In this document: piece after piece, positions 1 through 14,100 of the stretch
Layout: each line of letters begins with the position of its first letter
Position numbering within the stretch: position 1 is the first letter of the stretch
NCBI GenBank assembly: GCA_964247055.1
Contig: OZ176054.1
Span: 10,664,001 to 10,728,000 of the forward strand
From: Paragordius varius
Taxonomy: Eukaryota; Nematomorpha
Length of the DNA stretch: 64,000 bases
Direction: 5' to 3'
The notes under the pieces: model-generated
Told to the model about the DNA's origin: nothing
The model's input: the letters and a program-made list of their open reading frames with translations, nothing else
Databases searched by the model: none
Program-made: the position numbers and the translations under genes

Positions 1-3000
1 TATATACGTTGGTGTAAGTGAGTTGTAAAATTTGCAATGCATCTGGTAACACGTAATAATCTTCTTCGAGCAATAAAACTGGCCCATCATAATCGAATGT
101 GTTCAAAAATTCTGCACCTGCTTGGTTAGGGAATGCTGCCGCATCCATTTTAATCGCAGTTTGCTGGTGTGCTGTTTTAGGTCCAGTCAAAAGGATTTGA
201 TTAGCTTTCCACCACCAATGATGTTTTATTAGCGTTATGGCATATTTATTGGTGAGAATCAATTTTAATTTTTCATAAGCCCTATCATCATCATCATCAT
301 AATCATTTTTGTAATGTGGCCTCATGGATTGTCGAAAAAAGCTTGTCATGTTCTGGGGTATGTCACATTCATAAATTAGGGAATAGAGTGTATCCCACAC
401 CGGTAAATGCCAGAGTTGTTGAGTTATGTTTGCCATTGTAATTTGGTTTTCTCCATTCCTTTTAAACATGTTTGGGGAATCTAAAATATAATTAAATGAT
501 ATTTAAATATAGTATGAGTAACTGATTGCTAGGTAGATAACGTGTACAGCAGACTATATTATTGGTTTAAAGTTATTTTTTCTTGGTATTATTTGACATT
601 GTAATTACAAGGTAAAAATTAACATCACTCTTCCTCTTCAAAAAAATTATAAACGCAAAATTTTTAATTTCGCCAATTATAAAATAATTTAATTATAGCT
701 TTTTTTTGTAAAAATCCGTTTTATACCAAAAGCTTTCCACAAGCAAAGGAATTGTTTTCATAATGCAATGCGGCGGTTCCAAAAAATATTCGAAATATTG
801 GACCATATTTTATATGTTGTCTTTTTTTAATTGGATCATTATACTAATTCAAACTTTCTAAAGACACACTCTATTAAATAAATTCTTTTAGCTTACAGTA
901 TGTATGATAATCAATAAATTAAAATAATTGTTAAGGCCTAATAAAAAAACCCTTTTAGGATATAGAATAGCAAAATTAAGAAATTTGATCCAAAAAATTT
1001 TCCATAATAAACTCCTGATCCTTACCGTATCAATCGTGCATCTTTAAGTTTACAATAAAAATTTAGATCAATTTTTTTACATCATTTATAATTACTTAAA
1101 GAACGAATACAAATACCAATTCAAAAGGTTATTTACTCAATATTGCAAAATATGATAGTAGCTGAGATCAGCATTTTTTCTGACGTATATACGATAGCAA
1201 ATTATATTGTAGTTAAACTAATTTTTAATAATACCCCTGCAGATAATATCAATTTTTCAAATGGATATTGTTTATCGATCGATTAGTGTTTCCTCGTAAT
1301 ATAAAAATTTTTGATATAAGCTTATTTACGTAAACTTGGTATATACAATATTAAATAATTAATTTCTATCGATGTATCGTTTAATTTAGTCTAAAAAAAC
1401 AGTGTGTTAATTGAAATGTTTATATCCGAATTTGTTATTTAGAGCTCAAAAACAATAAATCCAAAATGATAAATAATTTTATGAAGGAGACGTATTATTA
1501 GTTCAGAGAGTCTTTTAATTTGATGAATAATTTTATGCTTGAATTTTCAAGCAAAAACAGCATTTTTTTTATCCAAACGCAGTATTTTACAGTTGCTTTT
1601 GACTGAAGGTGTACAATTAAAGGCAAAAAAATAATTACATTAAAGTTCTTTTACTATACAGAAATGAAAATAGCTTTATAAGCAATAATAAAGCTGTTCA
1701 TTACCTCCCTTGTGAAAATTTAAAAATTGCAATGTTTAAGGTCAATGAAATACACAATATAGCTTTAATTATGAAATAGCAAATATAACCTGATTTAATT
1801 TTTTAAAAAAACATTGCGAAAAAACCACGTTAATAAAACATGTTTAAAAATCTGTTTTAGCTGACCAAGAAATATATAAATATTTACACAATGGTAGATA
1901 AAACCACCGACTTTATAGTATTTTACATTATATTATGAATAAAATAAGACAGCTTTTATGTTTTTTTATTTCTCTGTTGTTTAGCCGTTACTTTATTACA
2001 TTTAACAAATATAATACATTTTTGGTTATACCTTATTTTAAAAAATGGTAAAACTGATAAATAGGTATTAGGTTTCAAGGATCTCTCCTCTCCTTTAAAT
2101 TAATTTTACCTGTTAATTTTTTAATATTTCGTTTTAATTCTAATAGAATAGTTAGTTTAATGACGATATATGAAAACTCACAGAAATAAGGTGATAATAT
2201 ATAAAACAGGGTGAATTATATCATGTTGATTCAAAAAAACCCGAGTTAGCTATTTTTCAAACTAAAAAAGAGTAAAAAACACGGCAACTTTTGCAAAATA
2301 TTTACATAAGGGCAATTTTTGACAAACAAAATAATATTTTATAAAATAAGGATGTTTTTAACTGCCAAAAATGCTGGGTAATCATTTCGAAAAAAGGCAA
2401 AGTTTTTTAATATCCATCCTTATACATAATACATCTAATTGTAATTTAAACATATACCGGATATTTTTAAATTTAAAATGTCTTTAAAATGTAAAGTAAA
2501 AATTTGTTAAAAATTATAAAGAAAATTAGCGTACGTTGTAGGATGGTGTGATAGAGGATCTCTTCTATTGCTCCCATAAATTCGGGTTGAAAAATCTATA
2601 ATAATAATTAATACAGTAAATATTATGAAATTAAAATGTGAATGATTTTTGTTTAGAATTGCACACTAGTTTGAAAAATTTAATAAAAACAATTCCATTT
2701 CCCATGGAACCAATCATGAGATTTTTAAGCCAAATATTTTTCACTTTACTGTATGAATTTCGATGCCTAAGTTTATATAAATTTTGGGCTAATATTGTAA
2801 AAATATATCATACTTGAACGCTGTATGGATAATATATTTTAAGGTAGGGCGCAAAAGTTATAGCTGATATTAGAGTTTCAATCGTTTGGGAAAAACAGTC
2901 GGCTGAAAATATAATCAAACTGTGATTTATGCCCTCGACTTGACTCAAAGAATTTATAAGTTCTGCAATATACAATGGTCGGTTATGCAATTGAATCAAT

Positions 3001-3500
3001 ATGATGGCATTGACTAGTTTGTGGGAGGGGTACTGATTGCGAAAAGAAAACGAGTTATTAAAGAGATTATAAAAGATCCAGGTAAATTTTTGGTAATTAT
3101 TTTGATGTGAATCATCTTTTTGGATATTTTCTTTGAGCAAATGACTGTTGTAAAGTGTGTGAACATGATTTGGATGTGATCGTTTGGCATATGCCCAAGA
3201 ACTATATTTATGGTTTGATTGAAAAAATTCCAAAATTTGTGGAAATCGTAAACCTTGTGGGTAAGAATTGTCTGAGATCTTAGATGTTGGAGTATACTTG
3301 ATTTTGAATATAAAAGGTAATTTTGATTCAGATGCAAAAAAATTGTAAAGTGAGGCATCAAATAATATATATTTTCTAATTCGCTGGATATAAATGTGTT
3401 CATGTGACAAAAGATTCCATTCAATAAATGCAAAAAAAACTAGCGTTAGAATTGGTATTATGCAACGAATATAAAGCATTTTATAAAAAAGGCAATGCAT
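1..3500 (-). CDS. MGAT2: MGAT2 (GnT-II), 5' half, continues off the left edge
   Basis: Alpha-1,6-mannosyl-glycoprotein 2-beta-N-acetylglucosaminyltransferase, a Golgi type II enzyme that adds GlcNAc to the alpha-1,6 arm of N-glycans. Exon 1 runs 3500 to 2814. I chose the ATG at 3500 because it is followed by a hydrophobic signal-anchor (about residues 8-28). The catalytic domain starts near residue 167 with LIQLHNRPLYI (human VVQVHNRPEYL), followed by SLIIFSADCFS and YYPYSVQ (human FFPFSIQ). A second exon (480 to 1) carries IKHHWWWK, identical in pattern to human TKHHWWWK, and LLLEEDYYVLPD, matching the acidic LEEDHYLAPD nucleotide-sugar/metal site. The linker between them is longer than in vertebrates and has a run of five Asp. 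The exon 1 donor (CAA|GTATGA, phase 0) and the exon at 480 (open only in phase 1) disagree by one base, so a small exon or a sequence error is missing between them. The family call is secure; the exon junction is not. Confidence 0.85.
481..2813. other. MGAT2 intron, no recognised content
   Basis: AT-rich sequence between the two recognised MGAT2 exons. I see no long open frame, transposon end or RNA gene. A possible very short exon at 2750-2788 on the minus strand lies behind a 25-nt GT-AG candidate intron (2789-2813), but its phase does not repair the junction to the exon at 480. Confidence 0.5.
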
Positions 3501-4039
3501 CACTAAATAAAATTTAAAACATCTGCAACCATGTTGCTGCAAAATTCACATGATAATAAATTATATAAAAATATTGGAGCCATGTCCTTAAAAAATTCAA
3601 TTAATTATGTGATAATATTCTGATGATAATTTTTTAAAATTTATGAATCATTTAAAACTCTAAAATAACAATCATAATGAAATAGTAATTAATTTTATGA
3701 TTAATTAGCAGGTAAAAGGGATCCATTTACAAGGTTGCTAAGTATATAGCATTGGTTTTTTTATATATATGTTATCGTGTAATGCTTATGGAAAGCCAGC
3801 TCTATAAAAAAATAAAGAATAACTTTTATCGTTTGATTTTTGCTTAATTTATTAATAAGGCAGTTTACAAAGTGTGGACCTTTTAACCCTTAGATACAAC
3901 ATATCTATTTCAGTTTGAATTGTATATATTAAAAAAATGGAAAGAATTCAATCATAGCAAAAGATTCCATTTATCTAACATTAATAAACAGAAATATAAA
4001 ATAAAAAATCATAAATATTCTTCTTACTTATTTTAAATT

Positions 4040-4395
4040 GCCAAAGGTAAAAATTTAATCATCATGACATGTGTGCATCAATAGGAATAATACATAATAA
4101 ACCATTTTTTTCGGCTTCTTCCATTATTAAATGTTATTAAGAATATTCTTTAATTTTTCCATAAAACATGATAAATTTTAACATGATAAATTTTTAAAAA
4201 TGTTGAAAATTAAAAACGGTGTCGAAGTAGTTTATTATAAACTTTTCAGTATAAAATTTTATTTATATATATAAGTCTATTTATATAATTTTTATTAGGA
4301 TAAATAATAAAATTAAATTTAGATCGTTTCTTTCAGTATTTTTTTAAAAAAATCAACTTAGTATAGATACTCCAATTCAATCGGTGTTATCATCT
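4040..4395 (+). repeat. Interspersed repeat, copy 1 (second copy at about 41640-42000)
   Basis: Shares in the same order with 41640-42000: CATGACATGTGTGCAT, then AACGGTGTCGAAGTAGTTT (AATGGCGTTGAAGTAGTTT in the other copy), then TTTCAGTATTTTTTTAA, then a segment around a GTATNTAGATAC-like core. Clearly related but diverged. No terminal repeat or coding capacity is visible. Class unknown, possibly a non-autonomous DNA transposon. Confidence 0.5.
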
Positions 4396-4869
4396 GATTT
4401 TCAGTTTTACAATTGGTTTTGTGCGCCAGAGCTTATTATAAACATTTCGTTTAAAGTTTTGATTAAAATTTATTTTGAACACTGCTCTTATGCTATATAC
4501 AGCCAAATTAAAATATCCTATGGAAATATATATTTTGATAAGAAAATGTATCAGAATATCATGGTGCTTTGTCATTGCCTTTTACGAGTTATGATAGTTT
4601 ACAGATTATGGTAAATGCTCCACATAATAAAATAGCAAAGCGCATTTTTAAATAAATTATTTTTGGTAAAAACTAAATGCTTTATTCCAGAAAATATACC
4701 AAAAATATATCATAAACTACTTATAAAATGCAAAAGATTAAAAAATTAATTAATTGTGGGTTCTGAAAGTCGAAATTTTTTGCCCTACTAAAGTCAAATT
4801 TGCGATGTTTTAATGCATGCTAGATTAAATCCATATCGTCTAAAAAATTAATTTTTAGCATTAAAGCGC

Positions 4870-5795
4870 ATTTATGCTATGACGCATTATGGAAACGGTA
4901 TATAAACGCCTTAAGATATTTTTAAAAACTTTTCCGGATGATTGTCCATCTGTTCTACAGATATTCCCCATTTCTTATGTAGTATATGATGGCTGTGACA
5001 AAAAAATGTTGCAGAAAACATACGTCAGATCTTCATCGTTTTTAATATCTTTTAATTGCTGCTCTCATCGAGTCAGACGTATTGATGCAAAATTGTTTTA
5101 TGGTACCAGGTCAGGAGAATTCAGCGGAGGCGAAAATTTCCCAAAATAATTTTTGTATCTTTCCTTGATTTGGTCTGAACGTTATCATGTTACAATCACT
5201 TTGCCATGTTATCTGCTTGATGCCGGTTGTTTTTCGATAAAATCATTGTATCATTGATTATTTGTTATCAATAGTAGTGTATATTAACGATTTCAGAAGA
5301 GCCTTTTACCACTTTGGTCCTACCAGACTCAGACCATAGTTTTGCCGTAGATGATTAGCTTTTGTGTTGATGAATCGGCGTTGCAGTGACATTTTTTCCG
5401 GATAATAAAGCCATTTCTCATCACCCGTCCAAATTCGATGGAAAAATGATTTCTTTCTCGAAGTTCTCGCATTTTACATTCAATCAAATTGTGTGGACAT
5501 TTACCGAGTTTATTAGTTACTCCCATTTTCTGAGAGTAATTCTAAATGCGTCTGCCATTTGCCGTTGAGTTATGGCGCCCAATAACTACATTTGATCGTC
5601 TATACAGTTGTGCCGTCAACCAGAGAGAAACACTCTACTAGATTCAATCATTAATTCAATACTTCATGTGTTGGCGGTAAAACATTTTTCCCGTATATTT
5701 CGCAAACAAACTATTACTTTCAAGACCCCTTTCTTCTGATTACAATACGTTGCATCGTTTTCTTTTTCAGGCGCAAATTTGATTCGACATGTTAT
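4870..5795 (-). mobile_element. Mariner transposase remnant (MSNFVPEKE-type family)
   Basis: Read on the minus strand, the N-terminus near 5790 starts MSN and continues as a frameshifted version of the mariner MSNFVPEKE start. Around 5330 the frame reads GKTMV, stop, VW, stop, DQSG, matching the mariner core GKKTMLCVWWDQSG with two in-frame stops. Near 4900-4960 a degenerate C-terminal segment resembles the LPEKW-like tail. Plain Tc1/mariner DNA transposon, inactive. Terminal repeats were not identified, so the limits are approximate. A better-preserved N-terminus of the same family lies at 29695. Confidence 0.7.
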
Positions 5796-6033
5796 TGTAT
5801 ATTTTATACGGTATGGCATTAACATTAATAAATTACTGAAATAATAAGTTTAGCAGCCGTGTCCGCTATAGATTACGAACGGATTTATACCAATTATAAA
5901 TATATGATGCGACATATAATATATAACAGTGCATGCAATCCTAAAAGTATGAAATATTTTCTAAGCTAATTAATAATTTCCCATCTGGCTAATAGATATT
6001 TTTATATTTATAAGATCAAGATCATGGTATAAA

Positions 6034-6039
6034 TTTATT
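6034..6039 (-). promoter_or_regulatory. Poly(A) signal of the guanylate cyclase
   Basis: AATAAA on the minus strand, about 25 nt after the TAG stop at 6067-6065. Position and sequence fit a cleavage/polyadenylation signal. Confidence 0.5.
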
Positions 6040-6064
6040 AAATGAATAACATTTAATATTTTGA

Positions 6065-6119
6065 CTATTCATCCGATGGAAAAACCCAATATGTTTGAAA
6101 TCCCAATTTAGCCTAAATA

Positions 6120-6165
<46 letters not shown>

Positions 6166-9100
6166 AATATAAATAATGTAAATAATTATTTGGATTTTCC
6201 AATTTATATAGGGCATGATGGCCCTTGTTAGCCGCTAACTTTTTTAAATCTTATCCCTGGAAAACTGATATGGTTTAAATAATAATTAACTTAAAAATGC
6301 GTTTATAACATTTTGGCAGCAAAGATTTTGATTGAATATAAAATCAGCTGTTGTTTTTAATATGGGTATTAGGCCATAGAATAAGAAATAAAAGATTCTT
6401 ATTCATTCAGATAGATATTTTAATAAAAAAACCTTCAAATATACTTTTTTATTTTAAAAAATTAAATTTGCAGTAAAAATACACCAAATTTAATTATATT
6501 ATACAATATAAATACCACGGGTTCTGGCATATCTTCTCTTTTTTCAATGACATAATTGGTATTAATTCCTAAGGAGTCTAATGTGCTTTGACTGATTTGG
6601 ACCTTTTGAGGCTAATTATGGTAAAATACAAACAACTCGATTGAAACGTTTGATCATAAACCCAATAAAAAAATCAATAAAAAACAAAAAGATTAAAAAC
6701 AAAAATTATATATATAATTACGATACTGAAAAATTTATTCATATATGAAAAAACTAAGCTATTTTCGTGATTGTTACAAAAGAAGTTTATAAAATAAGAG
6801 TGCCTAACATGCTACCCGCGATAAATTTGGAATCTATTTTTTTATAAAAATATGCTAATAAAAATTATTGATATTTTATTAACAAATTTATTGATTCCTT
6901 TCAATTGACTAAGAACTAATGCAAACCTGATTTTTTAATATTAAAATGGACTGCGAAGCCATTTGTGTTAGACACCACTGGGTTAAAATATGATATAGTT
7001 TATGAGATGCATAAAACTTAAGCTTAAATGATATATTTAAACAGAATGCTGCTTGTTTGAATTTATTTACTTTCCCCGTAGATTCTAAAGTTTTGGCAAT
7101 ATTTATGATTTCACCAAATAAACAATATCTCGGCATTTTGCGATCCACTATTCCAGCCACGCCGGAACCGGTGTGAATACCTATGGAAATTTTAAAACAT
7201 GATTACAATAAAACATATAGTCTAAAGCAGGGGTCCTCCAACACGCTTTGTTCTTTACGCAAATTTAAAAATGTAAAAAAAATAAATTAGATTGTTAAAA
7301 ATTTATTATTTAGAAGATATATAATTCGAAATTGGCCTTAAACTAAAAAATATTAAAGCAGCCCACGAAGATATTTGTTTTGGACATTCCTGTTCTAAAG
7401 GCATTTAGTTTCTTTTTAACATTTTATGACTTAAAATACATTATTTAGACTTTATCCTTTTCATAGTTTTCTGGATTCTTCGATATTAATCATTAATGTG
7501 ATAATATTATAACCATAGAGCAATGGGTTATCTTTTTTCTTTACGCTATATATTATTCAGCATATAAAAACTTTTTTAAATAAATTTTTTAAAGTTTTAG
7601 TTATATACCGGCTCTCATTGTGAGATACTTATTTAGAATGGGGTTTTTGAAGTGGCTTATAACATTCATCATTAACAGAGCCGTATCTAATACATTTCCT
7701 GCATGATTATCTTTTTGAACCAAAGCTCCATCGCATACCAAATAGGCGTCGCCGATGGTTTCCACCTAAATATATATATAATATATAACAAAGAAAACTG
7801 GGATTTAATATTGGATCATATTAATGTGCTCTATTTAATATACCTGGCAGCACATAACAAATAATGAAGATTTTCAATTCAAATTTTACAATTATAATAC
7901 CCACAATTAAGTATTTACACATATTGTCTATTTGCTTATTATCTCAATAAATAATTATATATATTTAAATTTAAGGAAAATAGTAATTTTTACCATATTA
8001 TTAGAAATTTTTGTGATAACTATTTCAAAATTTCAAACTTTTTGTGGCAATTATCGCTTACATGCGCATTTATTAATTCTCTATGCACTTATGATACGAC
8101 TTTAGCTAATAGATATATAGTATATTTACAATATTGATATAGTAGGCATTAAAAGTTGAACCTTAAAAACTTGATATTTTTCGATGCATTCATCAAAAGC
8201 TGTATAGAGTGAGTTCAGGACTCCCACCACTTCCATAGGCGTTAACGTACTGCACAATCCGGTAAAATTAACAATATCCGTGAAAAGCACCGTTATTGAG
8301 TCGCATGCCTTTAAACATTAATAATTCATTTAAATTATTTTAGTTTAATAATTTATTTCCAACATTTTAAGCCATCTTGTGGCTATAAAATTGGTTTAAG
8401 TTATTTTTTATATTAACCAAACATAAAGGATTTCTATTTTTTAAACTTAATAAAATATTTTATAATAATTGTAAATCATATCTCCATAAATTCTATAAAT
8501 CTTAAAATTTTTATGATTTTATAAACCTACATATCAGAATACCGTTTTTCGCATTCTTACCACTAAATTGGTATTCAAAAAAAATGAAAAAATCCACAAT
8601 AAAGGATCAAGTTAAATCCATGTTCGACGTATAATTTTTCATTTAGCTAATATCAAACGATATCAATACCTTAATCAATCATAAAATTAATTCTTTGTTA
8701 TTACACTTGATTATGGTAAATTATATCACTATAAAATATTCTCAAAATAAATAATTTGTAATAAATGGTATCACCTTTCATATTTATAAAGTTCAATTTT
8801 TAACGATAAAACTTATGATATAAAATGATTTAATTTTTTTATAAAACTTCACAAAGCTTAGTCGGATCGGTATTATCCATTTTTTGACAAATTTCCTTTG
8901 GAATAAGTTGATAAAGCAATTCTTCCTTCTTTTGTTTTTCTTCATCCAGTTTATTTAGCGTGAATTCTAGTTCATTGGATCTTTTCATTTCCTACCATTA
9001 AAATATCCTTTTTATTTTTATAGGTGTGAAGATTGATGGTAAAAATTGATAAATTATACTATAACAACTTAAAACTAAAAATTACATATCTATACTTTTA

Positions 9101-9673
9101 AAACTTGTAATTTTTTTAAATATACTTACTCATTGTTTTGAATTGCAAAGTGTGAAATAAAAATGTATATTGGAAACTTAACAAGAGTATATTTTTATCG
9201 TTAAAAATTTGTATAGATAAAATCAAAATTTAAAAAGTATGGTTGTCTATTTTGTGAAAAATGGTTGTCTTAATATTTTTAAGTTTTGTCTGCATAATTT
9301 GAATGTTTACTGGCAAAATTTATTAAATAAATACTCGATCTAAAGCCAATTTAAGCTCTGCGTTCTGTTGAGCTCCGGCCACCAAAAGTTCCCGACTACT
9401 ATCATGTAAACTCAAATCATTCAAGTATAGTCCAATACTTGACAATGTCTCTATACCGGACAATCTATCCACGAAAAAATAAAATTATAATATTCAATTT
9501 GGTTGGCAAACCATATATAATGAAGATACTTAAACCGAGGCTCTGAAAGCGCCTTTTTATGGCCTTGAATTATTTATTTATTTTTTAATGTATTTTTTCT
9601 GCATATAAATATCTATGTGTCAAACAGCTATTTTTGTCGATATTATATGGTCATACCCCTTGAGTAGTCTACG

Positions 9674-9711
<38 letters not shown>

Positions 9712-11124
9712 TGCAATCATGTATCCTTTATTTTATCAAAATTTTTTTTTTTCGTTAAATGGTTATAAATATTTGGTCAAGAATGTAAAAAACAAGAGCT
9801 CTATGGTATAAACAATATCATATTTATCAAAAAAGTATCAGAATCCATAGGCTCTTGTTTTTTTCATTCTTTACCATATAGCCATACCCATATAACGAAA
9901 AAAAAAATTTTTGATAAAATAAAGCATACATGACTGTAAATGGGTTGTAGATATTTCTTAATTCTTTCCTAAACCTTAATTTGAATCACATTTCTTATTT
10001 ATTTTTTTGCAAAAACAATTAGACCTTTTTTATTGGCAAACACAACACAACACAAACACTCACACCCACACACAACAAATAAATTTCTAGTCCATGTCTT
10101 TGTGTATTAAAAAATTAACATACTATGAAACCTTAGAAAAAAATTTAATTCCTCCCATCAAATAGAATTTCGTAATGAACAATATCATTTAACAATGCTC
10201 CAAAATTGGGGGTAAAATAATATCCTGATAAAATATATATGTTCAAATATAAAAATATCGGGATTGTCATGGTGCTTTTGGTTTTGGTCCTTATGCGTAA
10301 GATAAGAAAGTTGTGATTACTTTTGTAGCCTGCTAAAGAATTTTTTCGAATTAAATGCTTCCTTTCAAAAATATCACTATAACATATAACTACACATTAA
10401 AAACAGAGCAATATTTTTAAGAATTTATAATTTTTGGATGAGGGTTCCAAAAGTCTTATTTTTTTCGCTCTTTTAAATGATCATTTCTGTTAAAAAAAAC
10501 AAAAATGCCTATGCTATTTTGATAATACTTACAACGCATATTTCTTTCAAAAATTTGATTTTTTAGAGAAATTTAATTGAAGCCTATTTCCTACTATTTT
10601 GAAGCATGGTAAAAACGGTATAAAAATGCTTTAAGAGTTTTAAAAACACTTTTTGTATAATTTAATGCTGAAAATTTCTGACGGTTCAGATTTTTAAATA
10701 AAAGTTGGAAACATTTTTTTGAAAAATGTGCCCACCTTTTGCAATTTTTTGTATGCTAAACTTACCACAAAGATGTAGATAACTTGCTTAAATCACTCGT
10801 TAGGGTATACCAAATGCACCATGAAAATCCTGATACGTTTCCTTATCAGAATATATAACTTTCACCAAGGTATTTTTTGTGGAAACTGTGTAATTTACCA
10901 CACTAAAGTATCTTTGTACTGCGTCAGGGTTTAAAATATCTGGTCACACTATATAACGTTGCAGAGATGCACTTAATAAGAAATGAAAAAATCTTCATAT
11001 TTTTGTAATTATCGCATTTTTTAAAATCTAAAAAAAGGTAACACTCTTGGTTGATTGTTTTATAGAAATATAGACTTATTGTGTTTATTGTAAACTATTT
11101 TTTAGCGAGATTAATTATACAATA

Positions 11125-11155
<31 letters not shown>

Positions 11156-14100
11156 TAAAGTCTCTTTCCGTACTTGGGTACTCCAATAAATAGGACCAGT
11201 TTATTGAGTTTTAACATTTGGCCCTTGATTGTTAAATGGCTATTAGTTGATTTTCTGTAATCGCTATCAAAATAACTCGCTAAAATAATATAAATGTGGA
11301 TGTACATTGCAAAGATTTTAAAACTTAGTATCATGATGAAAAATTTAAATCGGTTTAAAAATTGGTAAAGATAATTTTTCAACTTTACCGGTATCAGTAT
11401 TGCCTTGGAAAATAATTAGTTATAGTTCTCGGAAACTAAAATGAATCCGCATATTTTTTGTTTTTTTCCAAAACTCTCAATTTTATTATCACACATGCAA
11501 AATTAATTTGACAAAAAATAAACAATTGTTACCAAAAATTTTAGGAGTATATCTCTAATTTAAAGTATATGTTGGCAATCTATATCTGAAGTTTTAGCAA
11601 AATTATTTTATTGTTTTAACATATTATATTGCACTAATATCTTTATTGCATTTTAATGTTTCGTATCTAAATTTTAAGATATGGTTTTTGCAATGTTTTG
11701 TCATACGACATTTTTGTCTAACATGAAGTGAATTTCTTTAAAAACTATAGGTTCTTAATTGGTGGATGTGAAACCAGTTTGTCTTCACAGCCATTTCATA
11801 TACCTGCTTCCATATCGGTTTTCTGAAAACTGCTACTTATACCCTTTAATCGAGATTTGTTATAAATCTCGAAACGTATCTGTTTCAGATTACATATTTT
11901 GAACGAAAAAATATTAATATAACTTGAAGGCTCTTCTTCAGAATTATCTGTGGCATAATGTATGGTAACAGATGTGTCAACACTTGATACATCCGCATTA
12001 TTATCAGGTATGCGACAAACTTCAATAAATGTTTGTAATTCAAAAACATTGTTGCTATGATTCATTATCTAAAAATATTTTTGTAATTATTTGAGAGCCG
12101 AATGTTTTAATTAAGTTATCAAAATATAATAATAATATTTTGCCAATTAATTTTAGCTTGAATTTCAAGTTGTTAATAAATATAAAATAACTTTTTAATT
12201 CGGCCTGAAAAATATATGAAATTATTGCATCCTTATAAAAATTAATTTCATGCCAAAAGATATTTACACTTTTAAAGAGTATTAGTATCAAATATGTAAA
12301 AAGTAAAATAATGTTTAATATCTAGGGTTGTGCATTTGACTGCTTTTTCAAAAAAGTCCGGTCAGACCTGGTCAGACCATGGTCATGTCAAGACCACGGT
12401 CACCACTTTAACTAAGTAAATACCATACGATATTGGGTTATGAAATTACTTCTGAATTTTCAAATACCTCGCTTTTAATACTGGATATTTCAAATAAAAT
12501 TTTTCCTGTTTCTTTTACACTTTCTTTGATCATTGAAATATCAATTATAAAATGTTTTTTCATTTTATTAGTTCACATATATGGAATAATTGAATATTTT
12601 ATATTGGATTGTTTTTTTTCGAAATAACTGGATATGCCCCAATGCTAATGTTTTAAGGATGCATGTTTAACATTTTAAATTTTTAAATAAGCAAATTTAA
12701 ATATTTATATATTTTTTTTATAATATATTAAAAAATAACTTACTATTTTTCTTTCAAAAAAAATTACCAGCAATTTTTCAAAAAACAGCTTAAATGACCA
12801 TGGTCAAAAAATAAATAGTCACTGACCAAGTCATGACCCGGTCAATTTACCGGGTCATGACTTGGTCAGCACAAACCTATTAATATCACATAAAATATAT
12901 AGAGAAGGTGGCTGGCCATATTTTAATTTAATAATTTTTACATACCTCTTCATATGTGAAATCGATAAGAGGCTTGATCAAGTAAAACATGTTTTCCATA
13001 TTTTTGCCCAGGATATCTGGCAATAAACTCTTTAAAGCTTTGCCAGCACTTAGTATATACATGTGTCTATTTCATAAATAATGGATATAAGTTATGAAAT
13101 TCGCAAATAAATTTAAATTGTTACTTATCAAACAGTACATGAAACGGGAATAGGTTCAAAAAATGGATTGGTGACACTGGGAAAGCATGATCTTTTGGAT
13201 TGTATTTTAGGGTTAATTTATATTTTTTGTTACAAAATCCGAGTTGATATAGGATGTCTGAAGTATTTTTCGTGCTATTATCCTGTTTGTACAAATTATA
13301 AATTTAATATATTTTAAATTTATGAAATCAAGCGATACGTATAAATTAGCCCGTTGTACACCAATTTTTCGTCAGTGCAATTTTATAAATAAATGCAGGC
13401 AAGTTTATAATAATTTTATTACATGCTAAGCGTTGGCTTAACTTTCCAGAAACACCATATTAATCCTAACTTACTACCTGAGAAATTTATTTACCGTTTT
13501 AATAGGCCTGAAGATTATGAAAAAAAAGACTTTTTCCATATGTTATTTGGACTAAAATAAACTTGGGTTATTTACCTTCCAAACAGATACTGTGATATCC
13601 AAATCATAATAAATTTTGGCTGCGCTGATTAACAAACCCATTACGTATTCTCTAAATCCTTCCATATATTCATAGTTGTGAAAAATAAAATTATTTATAA
13701 TAGGTAATGATCATTATAAGCCGTATTTAACCTTGTCGTTTAGATCTATACCGCAAAATTAAACCATCTTCATGTTCCTGTTCACACGTAAAAGAAGGGG
13801 ATCTCAGTCGTGGAAAACTGAAAATTAAAAAAGTTTTATAGGGTAAAAAGGCTACGTTTGATAGTCATATATTATATTAATAATTACCATCATTATGAAT
13901 TCTAAAATAATAGATTGATACCTAAATCTCACATACTCATGTAAATTATCCAATCCATTTAGGAAATCGCTAAAGTTGCGTCCCAATAACTATATTACAA
14001 AATTAGATATATTTTAATATAAATTAGTCCAAGGCGTCGACATATATTTAACAAAGCATAACTAATTGATAGCACAGGCGGATGATTTTTTTTATTAGGG

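Larger units (their letters stand above)
3501..6064. other. Intergenic: repeats only
   Basis: Between the 5' end of MGAT2 and the 3' end of the guanylate cyclase, both on the minus strand. It holds an interspersed repeat (about 4040-4395) and a dead mariner (about 4870-5795). No host exon was recognised. Confidence 0.5.

Noticed and set aside
12433-12627. 64-codon hydrophobic open frame
   Set aside because: Lies wholly inside a non-autonomous hAT MITE; no transposase motif.
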